Below, one piece after another: positions 54,301-62,240 of a stretch of 64,000 bases of DNA. Below the pieces are notes generated by a model, which had not been told where the DNA came from, did no database searches, and saw nothing but the letters and a program-made list of their open reading frames with translations. Each line of letters starts with the position of its first letter. Position 1 is the stretch's first letter. Made by a program: the position numbers and the translations under genes. Source of the DNA: JBCCXZ01 sp965228005 (GTDB taxonomy: Bacteria; Planctomycetota; Planctomycetia; Pirellulales; Lacipirellulaceae). Location: contig CBDDGV010000004.1 of NCBI GenBank assembly GCA_965228005.1, forward strand, positions 682,001 through 746,000, written 5' to 3'.

Positions 54301-55477
54301 CGTTGCTGTCGGCACTCCCGAAGAGATACTGAAAGCCAAGAAGTCGCACACCGCCAAGGCACTCGCCCCCGTCCTCAAAGCCGGCCCGCACGAGAAGCGC
54401 GAGCGGTACGACTTCGCCGCGGCCGAAGCCAAGCGGCAGGGCGACCTCGAAATCACCGAGCTCGGCAGCCAGGTGCAGATGCCCTGGGAGCTCAACGGCC
54501 GCCAGTGGCACACCGCCGACCGTGTCAGCCGCAGCGGCGACCCGGTCCGCTGGGAGGGCCGCATCCTCGATCGCGTCGAGGCCCGCATCCACCAGCTCGG
54601 CGACTTCAGCGAGACCGACTGGAACAGCCGCACCATCGTCGAGATCGCCGCCCCCAAGAAGTCCGACGGCTGGTTCTTCCACGCCATCACCGGCGAGAAG
54701 TGGCTCATCAAGCTGAAGTTCCGCACCGCGAAGAAGACCTTCGCCAAAGACAAGCTCGTGGTCGACCTCGCCCTCCCGCCGCTCAACGAGATGCCCGACG
54801 TCGAGGCCTACGGCGCCGGCCCCCGCGTGAAGTGCAAGAACCTCCGCGGGCCGTTCCAAGAAGTCGAGATCCACGCCCACACCTGGGCCGAGATCAACAC
54901 GCCCGCCTTCTGGGCGTTCCTCGAAAAGGCCGCGAACGGGTTCCGCCGCTTCACCGAACGGGTCGAGCAGAACCCCGAAGACGTCATGCCCTGGAAGAAA
55001 CTCGGCCGCAAGTGGCACCTCGCCCGCAAGGGTTTTCCACCCGGCAAGAAGATCGCCTGGCCCACCGAGCTGCTGGAAGACCTGCTCGAACTGCTCGACC
55101 AAGCCGCCGGCGACGGTTCGTCCAATGACGAAGTGTCTTCAGACCCCGGATCAAATGGTGCAGCGCAGTTCCTCTGGAACAACCAACAAGTCGTCCACCT
55201 CATGGTCCCCGAACAGCGCGAGCCCTGGGCCACAGTGCACACCAAGCGGCTCGCAGGCGTCGACCTCGTGCTCCAAGGCCCGCCCGGCGCCTTCGCCACC
55301 GGCCGCGTCGCCCAGCTCGGCGCCAAGCGCGCGATCGATTCCAACGGCGACGGCCCCGACCAGGTGAAGTTCCGCTTCGAGCAGCACGCCGACCTCGACC
55401 GCGGCGACCTGGCCGACTTCCTCGCCGAGCACCTCGAGGCCGTGCAGACCGCCGGCTCCGCCGTCAGCGGCTCCTGA
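48338..55477 (+). CDS. uvrA: Tandem (double) UvrA excinuclease subunit with C-terminal extension
   Basis: A 2,379-residue protein made of two complete UvrA units and an extra end. Four ABC domains are seen through Walker A GVSGSGKSS (about residue 61), GASGSGKSS (720), GPSGSGKTS (1,085) and GVSGSGKSS (1,713), and through LSGGE signatures near 557, 909, 1,560 and 1,902. Zinc modules (for example CEACSGNG...CPVCGG; CDACDGAG...CDTCRG) are present in both units. UvrA with UvrB finds DNA damage for nucleotide excision repair. Fused UvrA is known in PVC bacteria such as Chlamydia. The last about 370 residues after 2,010 are not UvrA and I do not recognise them. Three inter-domain linkers carry short DNA repeats. 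The start has GGGG six bases upstream; the 3' end overlaps the convergent amidase gene by 14 bases. Confidence 0.93.
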   Translation: MSGSRQPGPPAAVPPNAPPQIDPHHGRNVPASDIIIKGAREHNLRDVSLRLPRNKLICLTGVSGSGKSSLAFDTLYAEGQRRYVESLSTFARQFLGQMPKPDVDHISGLSPSISISQKSSGNNPRSTVGTITEIYDFLRVLYARVGRGHCYQCGRVITAQSREAILARILTLPTKTKFSVLAPIVRQQKGEFRDLFEDLVKQGYVRARVDGEVHQLSSVPALDRQMKHDIEVVIDRLTAGPSIRGRLAEAVELALKVGKGNLIVAPEHDSAEGAAADTSTDKKKRTRSGARPGDITLSADYACNHCGLSFEPPSPQLFSFNSPQGMCYECDGLGTMFSFDPEKLITDPAKSLSQGCIELIGPWKDLGRWKRHIYKGVAETMQRKLGLVSGTLTDTPWEEMPEEHRYLWLWGTGDEHITYTWRAGKSGQKYGGTFDGLIPELLEKYRGAKSKSLIAKLEQFMNVIGCPDCHGQRLNRQARAVTLTTTHPAFADQPERSLPEVCRLPVAEAEEFFSELTLDDTQQRIAGEALKEIRGRLGFLTNVGLDYLSLDRTAPTLSGGESQRIRLAGQIGCGLVGVLYILDEPSIGLHPRDNDRLLATLERLRDQGNTVVVVEHDEDTMHAADHIIDFGPGPGVRGGEVVGEGTAADIAKKKRSVTGAYLAGKRKIEVPVKRRLEGASTSSISHPTSDIPTLRVIGAKHNNLQNIDVSIPLGAFVCVTGASGSGKSSLVSDILVEALRRDLNNGKGDPGEHDRIEGLDHLDKLIAIDQSPIGRTPRSNPATYIKVFDEIRNLYAQLPESKRRGYKPGRFSFNVVGGRCEACSGNGSNKLEMDFLADVWITCPVCGGHRFGHETLQVHFKGKSIADVLEMDIQQALDHFENVTPIRQKLETLHAVGLDYMKLGQPSPTLSGGEAQRIKLARELVKKSTGRTLYLLDEPTTGLHFADIELLLKVLHDFADAGNTVLVVEHNLDVIKTADWIIDIGPDGGKGGGQIVAQGTPEDIVGQLQSANGKSQNGSSQSAISHTALALEPYLNGKSHATTNGKPAKQKPIKQATHITVEGAQQHNLRHVDVKVPRDELTVFCGPSGSGKTSLAMDTIYAEGQRRYVESLSSYARQFVGQLQKPKVDHIEGLSPAIAIEQRTAGHSPRSTVGTVTETYDYFRILFSRLGQMHCPECDQEVGTQSPDQIIDAVMAEPDGTKLYLMAPVEPVANQSYADLFKSLAGNGYQRVRVDGQTHELAAAPSVDRRRKHQVEVVVDRVTVRPDGRARIADSVENALTLGQGVLHTAYADKEKPETKWRTKVHSQHLVCTDCGLSFEPLSPHHFSFNSPIGWCPACEGLGTDVGADPAILLRDTQLTLAEGAVLVWPGVDQPLFAAMLKALSDHTGVPVDVPFDRLAPRHRRLVLYGTGDDWIKIPTGDRGQETAGSKRKSKQAEPSSLPTPTSFQYKGLYPALEEASRLSPRLRSKLDHLVDEIACSECGGSRLRSDSGAMRFRGRTLDEYCRTPLADLLTVVKKWKLPAPQKKVAGELIREIINRLTFLVDVGLDYLTVGRSAPTLSGGESQRIRLASQVGSGLCGVLYVLDEPTIGLHPRDNDRLVAALHKLRDLGNTLLVVEHDRDVIDGADQLMDFGPAAGKLGGEIVARGTPTEIAKRRKSVTGPYLSGKKAIPVPTNRRPGSSLPPLRVIGARHHNLKNVSVDIPLGTLTCVTGVSGSGKSSLVEDVLYAQLARTLHRASTNPGAHDTIEGLGRIDKVIRVDQKPLGSTPSSNPATYTGLFELIRQLFAQLPESKLRGYSARRFSFNVPGGRCDACDGAGQVCIEMHFLPDVWVDCDTCRGHRYNPETLQVKYRGRSISDVLEMSCGEAVRLFENIPKVRRILQTLCDVGLDYVALGQSAATLSGGEAQRVKLAAELSRPDTGKTLYVLDEPTTGLHFDDIAKLLDVLHRLVDLGNTVLVIEHNLDVIKQADHLIDIGPEAGAKGGQVVAVGTPEEILKAKKSHTAKALAPVLKAGPHEKRERYDFAAAEAKRQGDLEITELGSQVQMPWELNGRQWHTADRVSRSGDPVRWEGRILDRVEARIHQLGDFSETDWNSRTIVEIAAPKKSDGWFFHAITGEKWLIKLKFRTAKKTFAKDKLVVDLALPPLNEMPDVEAYGAGPRVKCKNLRGPFQEVEIHAHTWAEINTPAFWAFLEKAANGFRRFTERVEQNPEDVMPWKKLGRKWHLARKGFPPGKKIAWPTELLEDLLELLDQAAGDGSSNDEVSSDPGSNGAAQFLWNNQQVVHLMVPEQREPWATVHTKRLAGVDLVLQGPPGAFATGRVAQLGAKRAIDSNGDGPDQVKFRFEQHADLDRGDLADFLAEHLEAVQTAGSAVSGS

Positions 55478-56228
55478 CCCGCCGCCCCGCGGCCAGCACG
55501 AGCAGCCCGCAGAGCAGCGCCGCCGAAGAAGGCTCCGGCACAGCCGCCGCGTCGAGCCGCGCCTGCACCTCGTTGATGACGTCGTCCCAGGGGAAGTAGA
55601 TGCCGGGGTCCGACTTGTTCCACGGCTGCACCTGGCTGTGCGCCACCAGCCCCGGCTCGTCGTAGCGGTTGTTCGTTGTGTCGTACGCATCCCCCGTAGG
55701 CTGCACGAGCGGGATGTCCGGGTACGCCTGGTAGATCCAAGACAGCAGGTCGACCAACGCCCCGAGGTTGTCGTCGTTCCACGTTGATCGCCGCGCGGCG
55801 AACCCGACCATCTCGATCCCGATCGAGCGCGAGTTGTAATACGTCGCGTGCCACGCCATGTCCTCGGGGGCCACCATCTCGTAGATGTCGCCGTTCTCGG
55901 CGATCACGTAGTGCGAGCTCACGCTCCGCGAGCGGTCCAGAAAGATGTCGAGCGTCCCCTGCAGGTTCACCTCGGTCGTGTGCATCACGACGCTGTCCAC
56001 GGCGACCCGCGTGTCCCGCTGCCCGACGTTCGGGCTCGCGATGTAGGTCATCTCGGGTTTGGGGATCGTCGTCGGCCCGGGCGTAATGACCGGGCACGGC
56101 CCGGCCCGGGTGTTCCCCTCGGCATCGGCGGCGACCGAACCAACCAGCAAGAGAGCCACGATCGTGAAAGCGGTCGGCAGGGGAAGCGGTCGACAACCAA
56201 TTCGATTCATCAAGGCAGCAACGATCAT
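55464..56228 (-). CDS. N-acetylmuramoyl-L-alanine amidase with PEP-CTERM tail
   Basis: The ATG at 56228 (AAAGG upstream) gives 254 residues, removing about 110 residues of unconvincing upstream frame. A signal peptide (FTIVALLLVGSVAADA) is followed by an Amidase_2 (PGRP-type) domain: VVMHTTEVN (zinc His), SSHYVIAENGDIYEMV, DMAWHATYYNSRSIGIEMVG, and the late VAHSQVQPWNKSDPG (zinc His, Cys/Asp position as Asp). It should cleave the bond between muramic acid and the stem peptide. The tail VPEPSSAALLCGLLVLAAGRRVRSR is PEP-CTERM, so the amidase is sorted by an exosortase, an unusual combination. It converges with uvrA. Confidence 0.85.
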   Translation of the reverse strand: MIVAALMNRIGCRPLPLPTAFTIVALLLVGSVAADAEGNTRAGPCPVITPGPTTIPKPEMTYIASPNVGQRDTRVAVDSVVMHTTEVNLQGTLDIFLDRSRSVSSHYVIAENGDIYEMVAPEDMAWHATYYNSRSIGIEMVGFAARRSTWNDDNLGALVDLLSWIYQAYPDIPLVQPTGDAYDTTNNRYDEPGLVAHSQVQPWNKSDPGIYFPWDDVINEVQARLDAAAVPEPSSAALLCGLLVLAAGRRVRSR

Positions 56229-56529
56229 CCAATTACCTTTACGGAAGACAGGCGGGGGCCCGCGGACCGCGCACGCAAGAGCGCCGTCAGACGCAGGGCA
56301 AGAAAGCAGACAGGGGGCAGACAGAAAGCCGCTCAGAGATTCATCGGACTCAGCCGACGGGGGCTTCAACCCACAGAATTCACGAGTCTGCCTCGGGGGA
56401 ACGTTGATCGCCTCTCCCGCAGAGTGTAGGCAACCGGCGTGCCGTGTCAAGAAACGCTCTACCCGGCCTCCAGCCTGGCGGGCGGCCACAGAGCCTCGGC
56501 ATGCTCTTAACTTTAAGCTGGTAAACCGC
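56229..56529. other. Intergenic region, no gene supported
   Basis: Upstream of the amidase gene and, with the terminator that follows, about 375 bases long. It should hold the amidase promoter. I see no gene or further repeat; the minus-strand frame running through it from the amidase lacks a ribosome site and a protein-like composition. Confidence 0.5.
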
Positions 56530-56580
56530 TTGAGAAAGAAGAACGGCCCGGCCCGCCGCCTAAGCACACGAGCCGGACCG
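56530..56580 (-). terminator. Rho-independent terminator of the surface protease gene
   Basis: CGGCCCGGC at 56544-56552 pairs with GCCGGACCG at 56572-56580 (nine pairs, one of them G-U, 19-base loop). Read on the minus strand, the hairpin is followed by a TTCTTCTTTCT tract (complement of 56533-56543), 24 bases after the protease stop. Confidence 0.75.
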
Positions 56581-56603
56581 GGAATTGTACGCTTTCACTG
56601 TCA

Positions 56604-58541
56604 CTAAGCAGCCATTGCGGCCGCCAGCAGGTCAACCGTGTCCTGGTCCTCGTCGAGGCTCTCTAGTGAGTAAGCCAACGCCGCAAATGCCGCGTCACTC
56701 GCCGCCAACGCACTCGAAGAACCGCCCCCGCCCATCAGCGGAGCAGATGGCGCGGGCCAGGAAGTGAAGTCGAAATCGAGTGCCGCAACTAAAATGAAAC
56801 CATCGCCCGCGGTGTCAATGGAACCATCTCCATTGGCGTCTCCTTGGGTAAACCTATTACCAACTCCTTGATTCGCAACGAAAATGAAGCCATCTGTCGC
56901 AGTTGTGACTGTGTTGTCCGTGTCGAAGTCTGCCGGAAGGCTCGTAAAGTAGAATTCAAAATCACCCTCCGCGGAGCCATTGCCCGATGGGAAGACGCTC
57001 GTGCCGGTGGCGGTGAGCGTAACTGGGTTCGTCCACTCTCCATCGAGACGCACTCCGCTTGTATCGGTAACTGCATCGTCGAGAAGCAACACGAGCTGAT
57101 CGATCGGCAACTGGTCATCGGCAATCGCTGGAGTGTACTCCCAAGTCGCCGTATTGGAGAGCGCGTCCCAAGTCGGCGCGCCAAGACTGGCAGTGTAGTC
57201 GTTGCTCGTGAACGCCCCGGTTAGCGACAGAGCCCCGGTCAGCGTGCTCGTGTCGATCGCCTCGCTGAAGGTGATCTCGATGAGGTCCGCCCCGCCCACC
57301 GGGACGGTCCGGATCTGTTCGCCGCTGCCCGAAGGGATGTCGTAGAACCCGTCCGTCGGGCCACGGTTGCCGTCCAGCGTGTTCGGCCCGCCGATCGATA
57401 CGCCCGTCACTTGCGGGCCGACGATGTCCACCACGGAATCGACCCACGAGGCAAACGCCGACACGCGCGTGTCAAACGCGAACTCTCCAAAGCTCGAATT
57501 CAAGCCGGCAAGGGCATCGGGCCCAGAAATGGAGAGGCCCCAGGAAGTGATGCCGGCAACTTGTCCGTCGATGAGGGCCGGTCCACCGGAGTCTCCCGGC
57601 GCAACGGACACCTCGTCGCTGCCCAACCCCAAATCGGTCACCCCTAGCAGAGTCCCAGAGGCGTCGTTTGCCGCGAGGCCGTTGTCGAAGTCGTAGACCA
57701 GGGAGGTCCCGCCGCTCAACGACACGACTCCGGTAGAAAGCACAGTACCGTTGAACAGGTTTCCGTCGGCGTCGAAGTTGTTCAGCCCGTAGCGTTTGGT
57801 GCCAGCAGCTAGAGTATCGCCCGTTGCTCCTGTCCCAGAACGGCCGTACCCCGTCTTCGCGAAGTCGGGGACTGTGAATTCTGAAGCGCCGCGATAGATA
57901 TCCAAACGGGGCACGTCCGCAGAGGCCGAGGTTGCCAACGTGACGATTGCGATATCGGAGCCTTGTTGGGTGAGTCCATTGAAACCCGGATGCAGAGCAA
58001 CAGAGGCGCCCACTAAGGTCTGCGTTCCCCCTGGCAGGGTGAAGTCCGCGCTCAGGCTCGACACGATCGGGTTGCCGGCGGTATCCGTGAAGCAATGGGC
58101 CGCGGTCAAGATGTGCCTGCCGGTGGGAAGTAGCGTACCGCTGCAAGTGGCGACCCCCACGCCGGGGATCGTCAACGAAAGTTCCGCAACGCCGTCCAGT
58201 GCGGTCCCAGTCCCGGTGACGTAGCCGGCCGGGTTGCCCGTCGTGGTGATCAACGGCTGGTGGTCGACCTGGGCGCCTTCAGGCACGACAGCCGGCGAAC
58301 CAGGGGTGTACGAGTCTGTAACCCTCGCCGTCTCGACGAGCGACCAGTCCGACTCGCTGTGAACGTTGTACTCCAGCACGGGCAACTCGATGTCCGCTGC
58401 CATCACCCGCCGGTCTTCAAGCGTCTCCAACCGCAGCCCGCGTGAAGCAGACTGCCCCGCCCCCCGTCCCCCGCCCCGCGACCTCCTCCTCAAGCCGAGC
58501 TTCGTAAGCGTGGTGTTCCAGCTAGTGGGCAGACTACGCAT
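56604..58541 (-). CDS. Trypsin-like surface serine protease with dockerin-like tail
   Basis: ATG 58541 is chosen because GGAGG lies six bases upstream (a GTG three bases earlier is too close). The 645-residue protein starts with a basic region and LRLETLEDRRVMAA, the N-terminal motif of many planctomycete surface proteins. The protease domain has ILTAAHC (His 149), SDIAIVTL (Asp 196) and VAPGDSGGPAL (Ser 318), a complete chymotrypsin-type triad. After a beta-sandwich-like region, two EF-hand-like pieces (DFDTDNTVTTATDGFIF; GDANGDGSIDTAGDGFIL) form a dockerin-like end that should bind calcium. There is no classical signal peptide; export by the planctomycete-specific N-terminus is assumed. Confidence 0.88.
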   Translation of the reverse strand: MRSLPTSWNTTLTKLGLRRRSRGGGRGAGQSASRGLRLETLEDRRVMAADIELPVLEYNVHSESDWSLVETARVTDSYTPGSPAVVPEGAQVDHQPLITTTGNPAGYVTGTGTALDGVAELSLTIPGVGVATCSGTLLPTGRHILTAAHCFTDTAGNPIVSSLSADFTLPGGTQTLVGASVALHPGFNGLTQQGSDIAIVTLATSASADVPRLDIYRGASEFTVPDFAKTGYGRSGTGATGDTLAAGTKRYGLNNFDADGNLFNGTVLSTGVVSLSGGTSLVYDFDNGLAANDASGTLLGVTDLGLGSDEVSVAPGDSGGPALIDGQVAGITSWGLSISGPDALAGLNSSFGEFAFDTRVSAFASWVDSVVDIVGPQVTGVSIGGPNTLDGNRGPTDGFYDIPSGSGEQIRTVPVGGADLIEITFSEAIDTSTLTGALSLTGAFTSNDYTASLGAPTWDALSNTATWEYTPAIADDQLPIDQLVLLLDDAVTDTSGVRLDGEWTNPVTLTATGTSVFPSGNGSAEGDFEFYFTSLPADFDTDNTVTTATDGFIFVANQGVGNRFTQGDANGDGSIDTAGDGFILVAALDFDFTSWPAPSAPLMGGGGSSSALAASDAAFAALAYSLESLDEDQDTVDLLAAAMAA

Positions 58542-59161
58542 CACACACCTCCGTCGTCTGAAGACTGGACGCGGACCTGCTGCGCAAACCTACCGCCGCG
58601 CAGCACCGCCGCGCCTATTCAAGGGTTCATCCGCCTCGGACACTCAAGGTAGAAGCAATGCCGCTCAAGACCCGCAACAACGGGTCAATAGAAGAAGCCA
58701 CCAAGCTTCGCGGGCGTGTCCTGAGAAAAGAAGCTGTTCCGGCCCGCGACGTTCCCGGTTCTAACGCGCCGCAAACCGAACGCAATAGAAGCACTCTCGG
58801 GTTCTCGCCGCCCACGCACTCCGGAATAAAGAAAGCCGTTGCTGCCAAAAACCCTCACTCGACGCAAACCGAGGAGCAACAAAGGCATCGCAGTGGTCAA
58901 CGTCAAGACGACCATTCCAAGAAAGCAAAGCGTGTAGCGCCACTCTTCGGAATAATGCTTTCGAGAATCTGAGATGGCTCAGAGAATTCGATGGCGAGTG
59001 GCCACTTGCTTTGATAAACAAGAGAAGCTGCGTGATGCAGCTCGTTCTTTGAAAACTAGACAAGCTGTTAGCTGTCGGCCGTAAGCGACTAGCAGTTGGC
59101 GAGGCTATGCGTTGCACACAACGTGCATGCCCTCACCGTGCTTTGCTCCCGCCCGTGTGCT

Positions 59162-59191
59162 ATCTGCGTGAATCTGCGTTGATCTGTGGGT
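59162..59191. repeat. ATCTGCG-type intergenic repeat
   Basis: Three imperfect units, ATCTGCGTGA, ATCTGCGTTG and ATCTGTGGGT, follow each other at a spacing of ten bases. This type of sequence recurs in intergenic DNA of many bacterial genomes of this sort. No function is known to me; a transcribed hairpin partner was not found nearby. Confidence 0.7.
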
Positions 59192-59270
59192 AAAACACCC
59201 CAGTATCGTCCTCAGAAAGTCGACCCATGAGAACGCAAACTCGAATGGTTAAGTCCGCCCGCAACTAGCC

Positions 59271-59287
59271 GCGACGCTACGCGTCGC
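59271..59287. repeat. Hairpin GCGACGC-TAC-GCGTCGC
   Basis: Seven perfect pairs (59271-59277 with 59281-59287) around a three-base loop, embedded in AACTAGCC...TGGCGAACCC, a word combination I associate with small hairpin elements in planctomycete intergenic DNA. There is no T tract, so it is not an obvious terminator. Confidence 0.65.
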
Positions 59288-59382
59288 TGGCGAACCCGCA
59301 TCCGAGACTGACAAAAGGAAGGGCTTTTGGCGTATCGCCGCGTGTATGGGATTTCGTGCCTAAAGACAAAACACGAAGGTTG

Positions 59383-60432
59383 CTACTGGCGCGGCAAGAT
59401 CCGCAGCGTCGCCGCGTCGGCATCCACCTCCGCCATCCCGCCCATCGGCATTGTGATGTTCGCCGGGTGGTGGCCGACCGGGTAGTTCATCAGCACCGGG
59501 ATGCCCAGCGGCTCGAAGTACTGCTTCAGCACCCCGTTCACCGTAAACCGTTCGTCCCGCTTCTTGGCCCGTTCGTCCTCGTCCTCCCGGTCGTAGGCCC
59601 GCGTGAACTGACCCAGCACCGCCGCCTTCAGCGTATCCAACTTCCCCGCCAGCTTCATCTGCCGCAGCATCCGGTCGATCCGGTACGGCGCCTCCCGCAC
59701 GTCCTCGAGCATCAGCACCGCGTCGGTCGTGTCGATCTCGAACGGCGTGCCGATCGTCGCGGCCACCAACGAAAGGTTCCCCCCAATCAACCGGCCCCGC
59801 GCCTTGCCCGAACCCAGTGAGAACGGCTGCGGCGAATCCTCCGGCACCTCGATCAGGTAACCGCTGTCGTCCGCCGCCTCGACCGCCCGGAAGAAGTACT
59901 TCGCCGCGAACTCCGGCAGGTTGCCCTCCGAGCCGAGCCCCCACATCGGGTTCGGCGAGTGGTACGTCACCAGCCCAGCGTGCCGGTTGAGCGCCAGGTG
60001 CAAGCCGGTGATGTCGCTGAAACCAATGAACACTTTCGGGTTCGCCCGGATCGCCTCGTAATCCAACAGGTCCATCATCCGCATCGTCCCGTAGCCGCCC
60101 GTGCCGGGGAACACCGCGTCGACCTCCGGGTCGAGGAACGCCTGCATGAACTCCTCCGCCCGCCGCTCGTCCGAACCCGCGAGGTAGCCCGTCTCGGTAA
60201 GCACGTCGTCCCGCATCACCACCTTGTAGCCACGCTCCTCCAGCCGCTGCTTGGCGAGCTCCACCCGCACCGGGTCCAGCTCGCCCGCGGGGGCGACCAT
60301 CATGATCGTGTCCCCCGGCCGCAGCGGCGCCGGCCAAACCAGCGGCCGCACCGACTCCTCCGCGGCACGCACAGCGCCGACGAGAGAACACAAACAGAAG
60401 ACCACGAAACCCGCAGAGCAGAGCAGTCGCAT
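59383..60432 (-). CDS. LD-carboxypeptidase (peptidase family S66)
   Basis: A 349-residue protein with a signal peptide (VVFCLCSLVGAVRAA). It follows the S66 fold: LRPGDTIMMVAPAG, FPGTGGYGTMRMMDLLDY, VFIGFSDITGLHLALN (nucleophile Ser 139), LEDVREAPYRIDRML (catalytic Glu) and VGHHPANITMPMG (catalytic His). The enzyme removes the terminal D-alanine from tetrapeptides during peptidoglycan recycling; export suggests action on cell-wall fragments outside the cytoplasm. Length is normal. It lies 17 bases downstream of the DUF3592 gene, so the two are probably co-transcribed. Confidence 0.9.
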   Translation of the reverse strand: MRLLCSAGFVVFCLCSLVGAVRAAEESVRPLVWPAPLRPGDTIMMVAPAGELDPVRVELAKQRLEERGYKVVMRDDVLTETGYLAGSDERRAEEFMQAFLDPEVDAVFPGTGGYGTMRMMDLLDYEAIRANPKVFIGFSDITGLHLALNRHAGLVTYHSPNPMWGLGSEGNLPEFAAKYFFRAVEAADDSGYLIEVPEDSPQPFSLGSGKARGRLIGGNLSLVAATIGTPFEIDTTDAVLMLEDVREAPYRIDRMLRQMKLAGKLDTLKAAVLGQFTRAYDREDEDERAKKRDERFTVNGVLKQYFEPLGIPVLMNYPVGHHPANITMPMGGMAEVDADAATLRILPRQ

Positions 60433-60449
60433 CGGTGCACCAAACAGAG

Positions 60450-62201
60450 TTAGGAATCAGCAGGATCAAGCCGCAGGATGCGCACGATCTCGTCGCGGAT
60501 CAACTGGGCCGTCGACCGACGCGCGATGCCGCGGCAGAGCATCTGGCTCTTGTCGCCCGGCATCCAGAGGGTGATGCGGTGGTAGAGCTTGTTGCCCGTC
60601 TGCATGCCGTGGTCGATCACGATATCCGAGATCACATCCCGCGGAAAGCTGCGCTCGCGGCCCCAGCCCAGCCAGCCGCCGGAGGCGGTGACCCCCTCGC
60701 TGGTCACCTCGAACACACGTGCGTCGAGCCAAGTGTTCAGCGTCGTGTACAGCAACACCAGGCCGAAGCAGCTGAATACGATGGGGAGGAAAATTGGGAA
60801 GTCGCTCCAGAAGAGCCCAGCGCAGATCGCGGCCCACACCACGGTAAACACAGTCAACCCGAGTGCCGCACCCTTGTTGCGAGCCGGCGGGAAGGCGAGC
60901 TTCATCGTCTCGGCCGTCTGCCACAGGACCACGCCGCCGCACTCACGCACGGCCGCTTCGAGCGAAGGCTTGCGCTGGTACTCGCTCAGGGCGTCGACAT
61001 CCTCGGGCGGCGACTTACTACTCTCCGCGGTCTTGAAGACAGGAACCTCAAACACTTCGCGGTAGTCGATCCCCGGCACGTCGGCGTGGACCGACAGCTC
61101 CCAGCGAACATCCGAGGGGCTGCCGGTCGGCTTGGCCTCGAACGGGATGTAGAACTGAACCGGGATGGCCGTCGCGCTCGGGTCGTTCTCCAACAACTCG
61201 CGGGTCACGACCCTGTCGTCTTGCCAGATTGGTTTGTCCTGTCTCTTCTCGCCCTTGCTGGTCGAACGCATGACCCGCTCGATACAAGTGAGCGTCAGCT
61301 GAAAACCCTCCCGGGGAGCCATCCCGCCGGGCGCGTGGACCACTCCCGCCAGTGTGCCGCCGACCACGCCGGGGAGCGTTGCCAGCTCGAACGTCGAGCC
61401 GCGCCAACGCCGATAGCGAGCCCACTGCCACAACGTCGCCCCCAGAAACGCGCAGCCGATCGCTGGGAAAAACGAGACGAACAAGGGCGCCCAGGGCTGA
61501 TCGTCTTTCCCTCCGACAACGAAGAAGATCACGGCGATCGGCCAACTGACGAAGTTCCACACCACCGTGAAGACCGCAAATCCAACAAGCGACTTGCCCG
61601 AGGAAGGCTTCACTACGCCGGCCGCCCAGTCTTCCCGCCAGAGCCAGGGTTGCTTCGGCGCGGCCGCCTTCGCGACCTGCTCCTGTTGATCCTTGCGGCG
61701 GACGTACCACGCTCCGCCGAGCAAACCGACGCCCATAGACGCGAAGAGTATCCCCATCATCCCTTCAAGGAACAACCGGCCTGGCCTCAGATCACGCCGC
61801 AACACAGATTGCTCCGGCTGATCGGGATCGACAAAGCAAACGGTGGGAGCGCCGGCCGCCTTCAATTGCTTCAGCTCTTTGGCCAGGTCCTCCTGATAGG
61901 AACCGATGTTGTCTCCGCCGGACTGCAACGAAACACGGTCCGACTCGTGCTCGACTCCTTCAAAAACGTAGGAGTACCTGGCCTTCGCTTCGAAGGTCTG
62001 ACCCTTGTCCCCGCTGTGCCGTTTCAGCTCGGCGTGCTGCAACGTGGCTGGGGTCTCGACCCAAGATTGGGCTTCGGCCCAACGGAAGAAAGACAGCCCC
62101 AGCCAACCCAGCAAGCCGAAGCCGATGGCGATGAAGGGAACCGCAAATGCAGCGAGGCACCCCCAGCCGGCGTTGCCGTCCGCTTTCGATTTCTTGCCCA
62201 T
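60450..62201 (-). CDS. DUF3592-type membrane protein
   Basis: A 583-residue protein starting at ATG 62201 (an in-frame TTG at 62216 is the alternative). Membrane helices are predicted near the N-terminus (LAAFAVPFIAIGFGLLGWLGL), around residues 140-165, as two around 210-265, and as two around 460-500. After the first helix comes a DUF3592-like extracytoplasmic domain (SWVETPATLQHAELKRH ... CFVDPDQPEQSVLRRD), and a second, larger soluble part resembles the same kind of domain followed by a PH-like end (FEVTSEGVTASGGWLGWGRE). The function of DUF3592 is unknown. It is followed by the LD-carboxypeptidase and preceded by ychF (39 bases away). Confidence 0.8.
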   Translation of the reverse strand: MGKKSKADGNAGWGCLAAFAVPFIAIGFGLLGWLGLSFFRWAEAQSWVETPATLQHAELKRHSGDKGQTFEAKARYSYVFEGVEHESDRVSLQSGGDNIGSYQEDLAKELKQLKAAGAPTVCFVDPDQPEQSVLRRDLRPGRLFLEGMMGILFASMGVGLLGGAWYVRRKDQQEQVAKAAAPKQPWLWREDWAAGVVKPSSGKSLVGFAVFTVVWNFVSWPIAVIFFVVGGKDDQPWAPLFVSFFPAIGCAFLGATLWQWARYRRWRGSTFELATLPGVVGGTLAGVVHAPGGMAPREGFQLTLTCIERVMRSTSKGEKRQDKPIWQDDRVVTRELLENDPSATAIPVQFYIPFEAKPTGSPSDVRWELSVHADVPGIDYREVFEVPVFKTAESSKSPPEDVDALSEYQRKPSLEAAVRECGGVVLWQTAETMKLAFPPARNKGAALGLTVFTVVWAAICAGLFWSDFPIFLPIVFSCFGLVLLYTTLNTWLDARVFEVTSEGVTASGGWLGWGRERSFPRDVISDIVIDHGMQTGNKLYHRITLWMPGDKSQMLCRGIARRSTAQLIRDEIVRILRLDPADS

Positions 62202-62240
62202 GCGTCTGCCTGCCAAGACCGAGGCGCGACGGGGATCGTG

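Larger units (their letters stand above)
58542..59382. other. Long intergenic region with small repeats, no gene supported
   Basis: About 840 bases between two minus-strand genes. Open frames on both strands (for example plus-strand 58658-58972, minus-strand 58685-58915) lack ribosome sites and look arbitrary. The right half contains repeat words typical of planctomycete and other bacterial intergenic DNA, listed separately at 59162-59191 and 59271-59287. The promoter of the surface protease is likely near 58550-58620. Confidence 0.5.

Noticed and set aside
52799..55102. A 767-codon minus-strand frame inside uvrA.
   Set aside because: Antisense shadow with repetitive Val/Glu/Leu composition; the plus strand clearly encodes UvrA.
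58658..58972. Small frames on both strands in the long gap after the surface protease.
   Set aside because: No ribosome site, conflicting strands and unconvincing composition.
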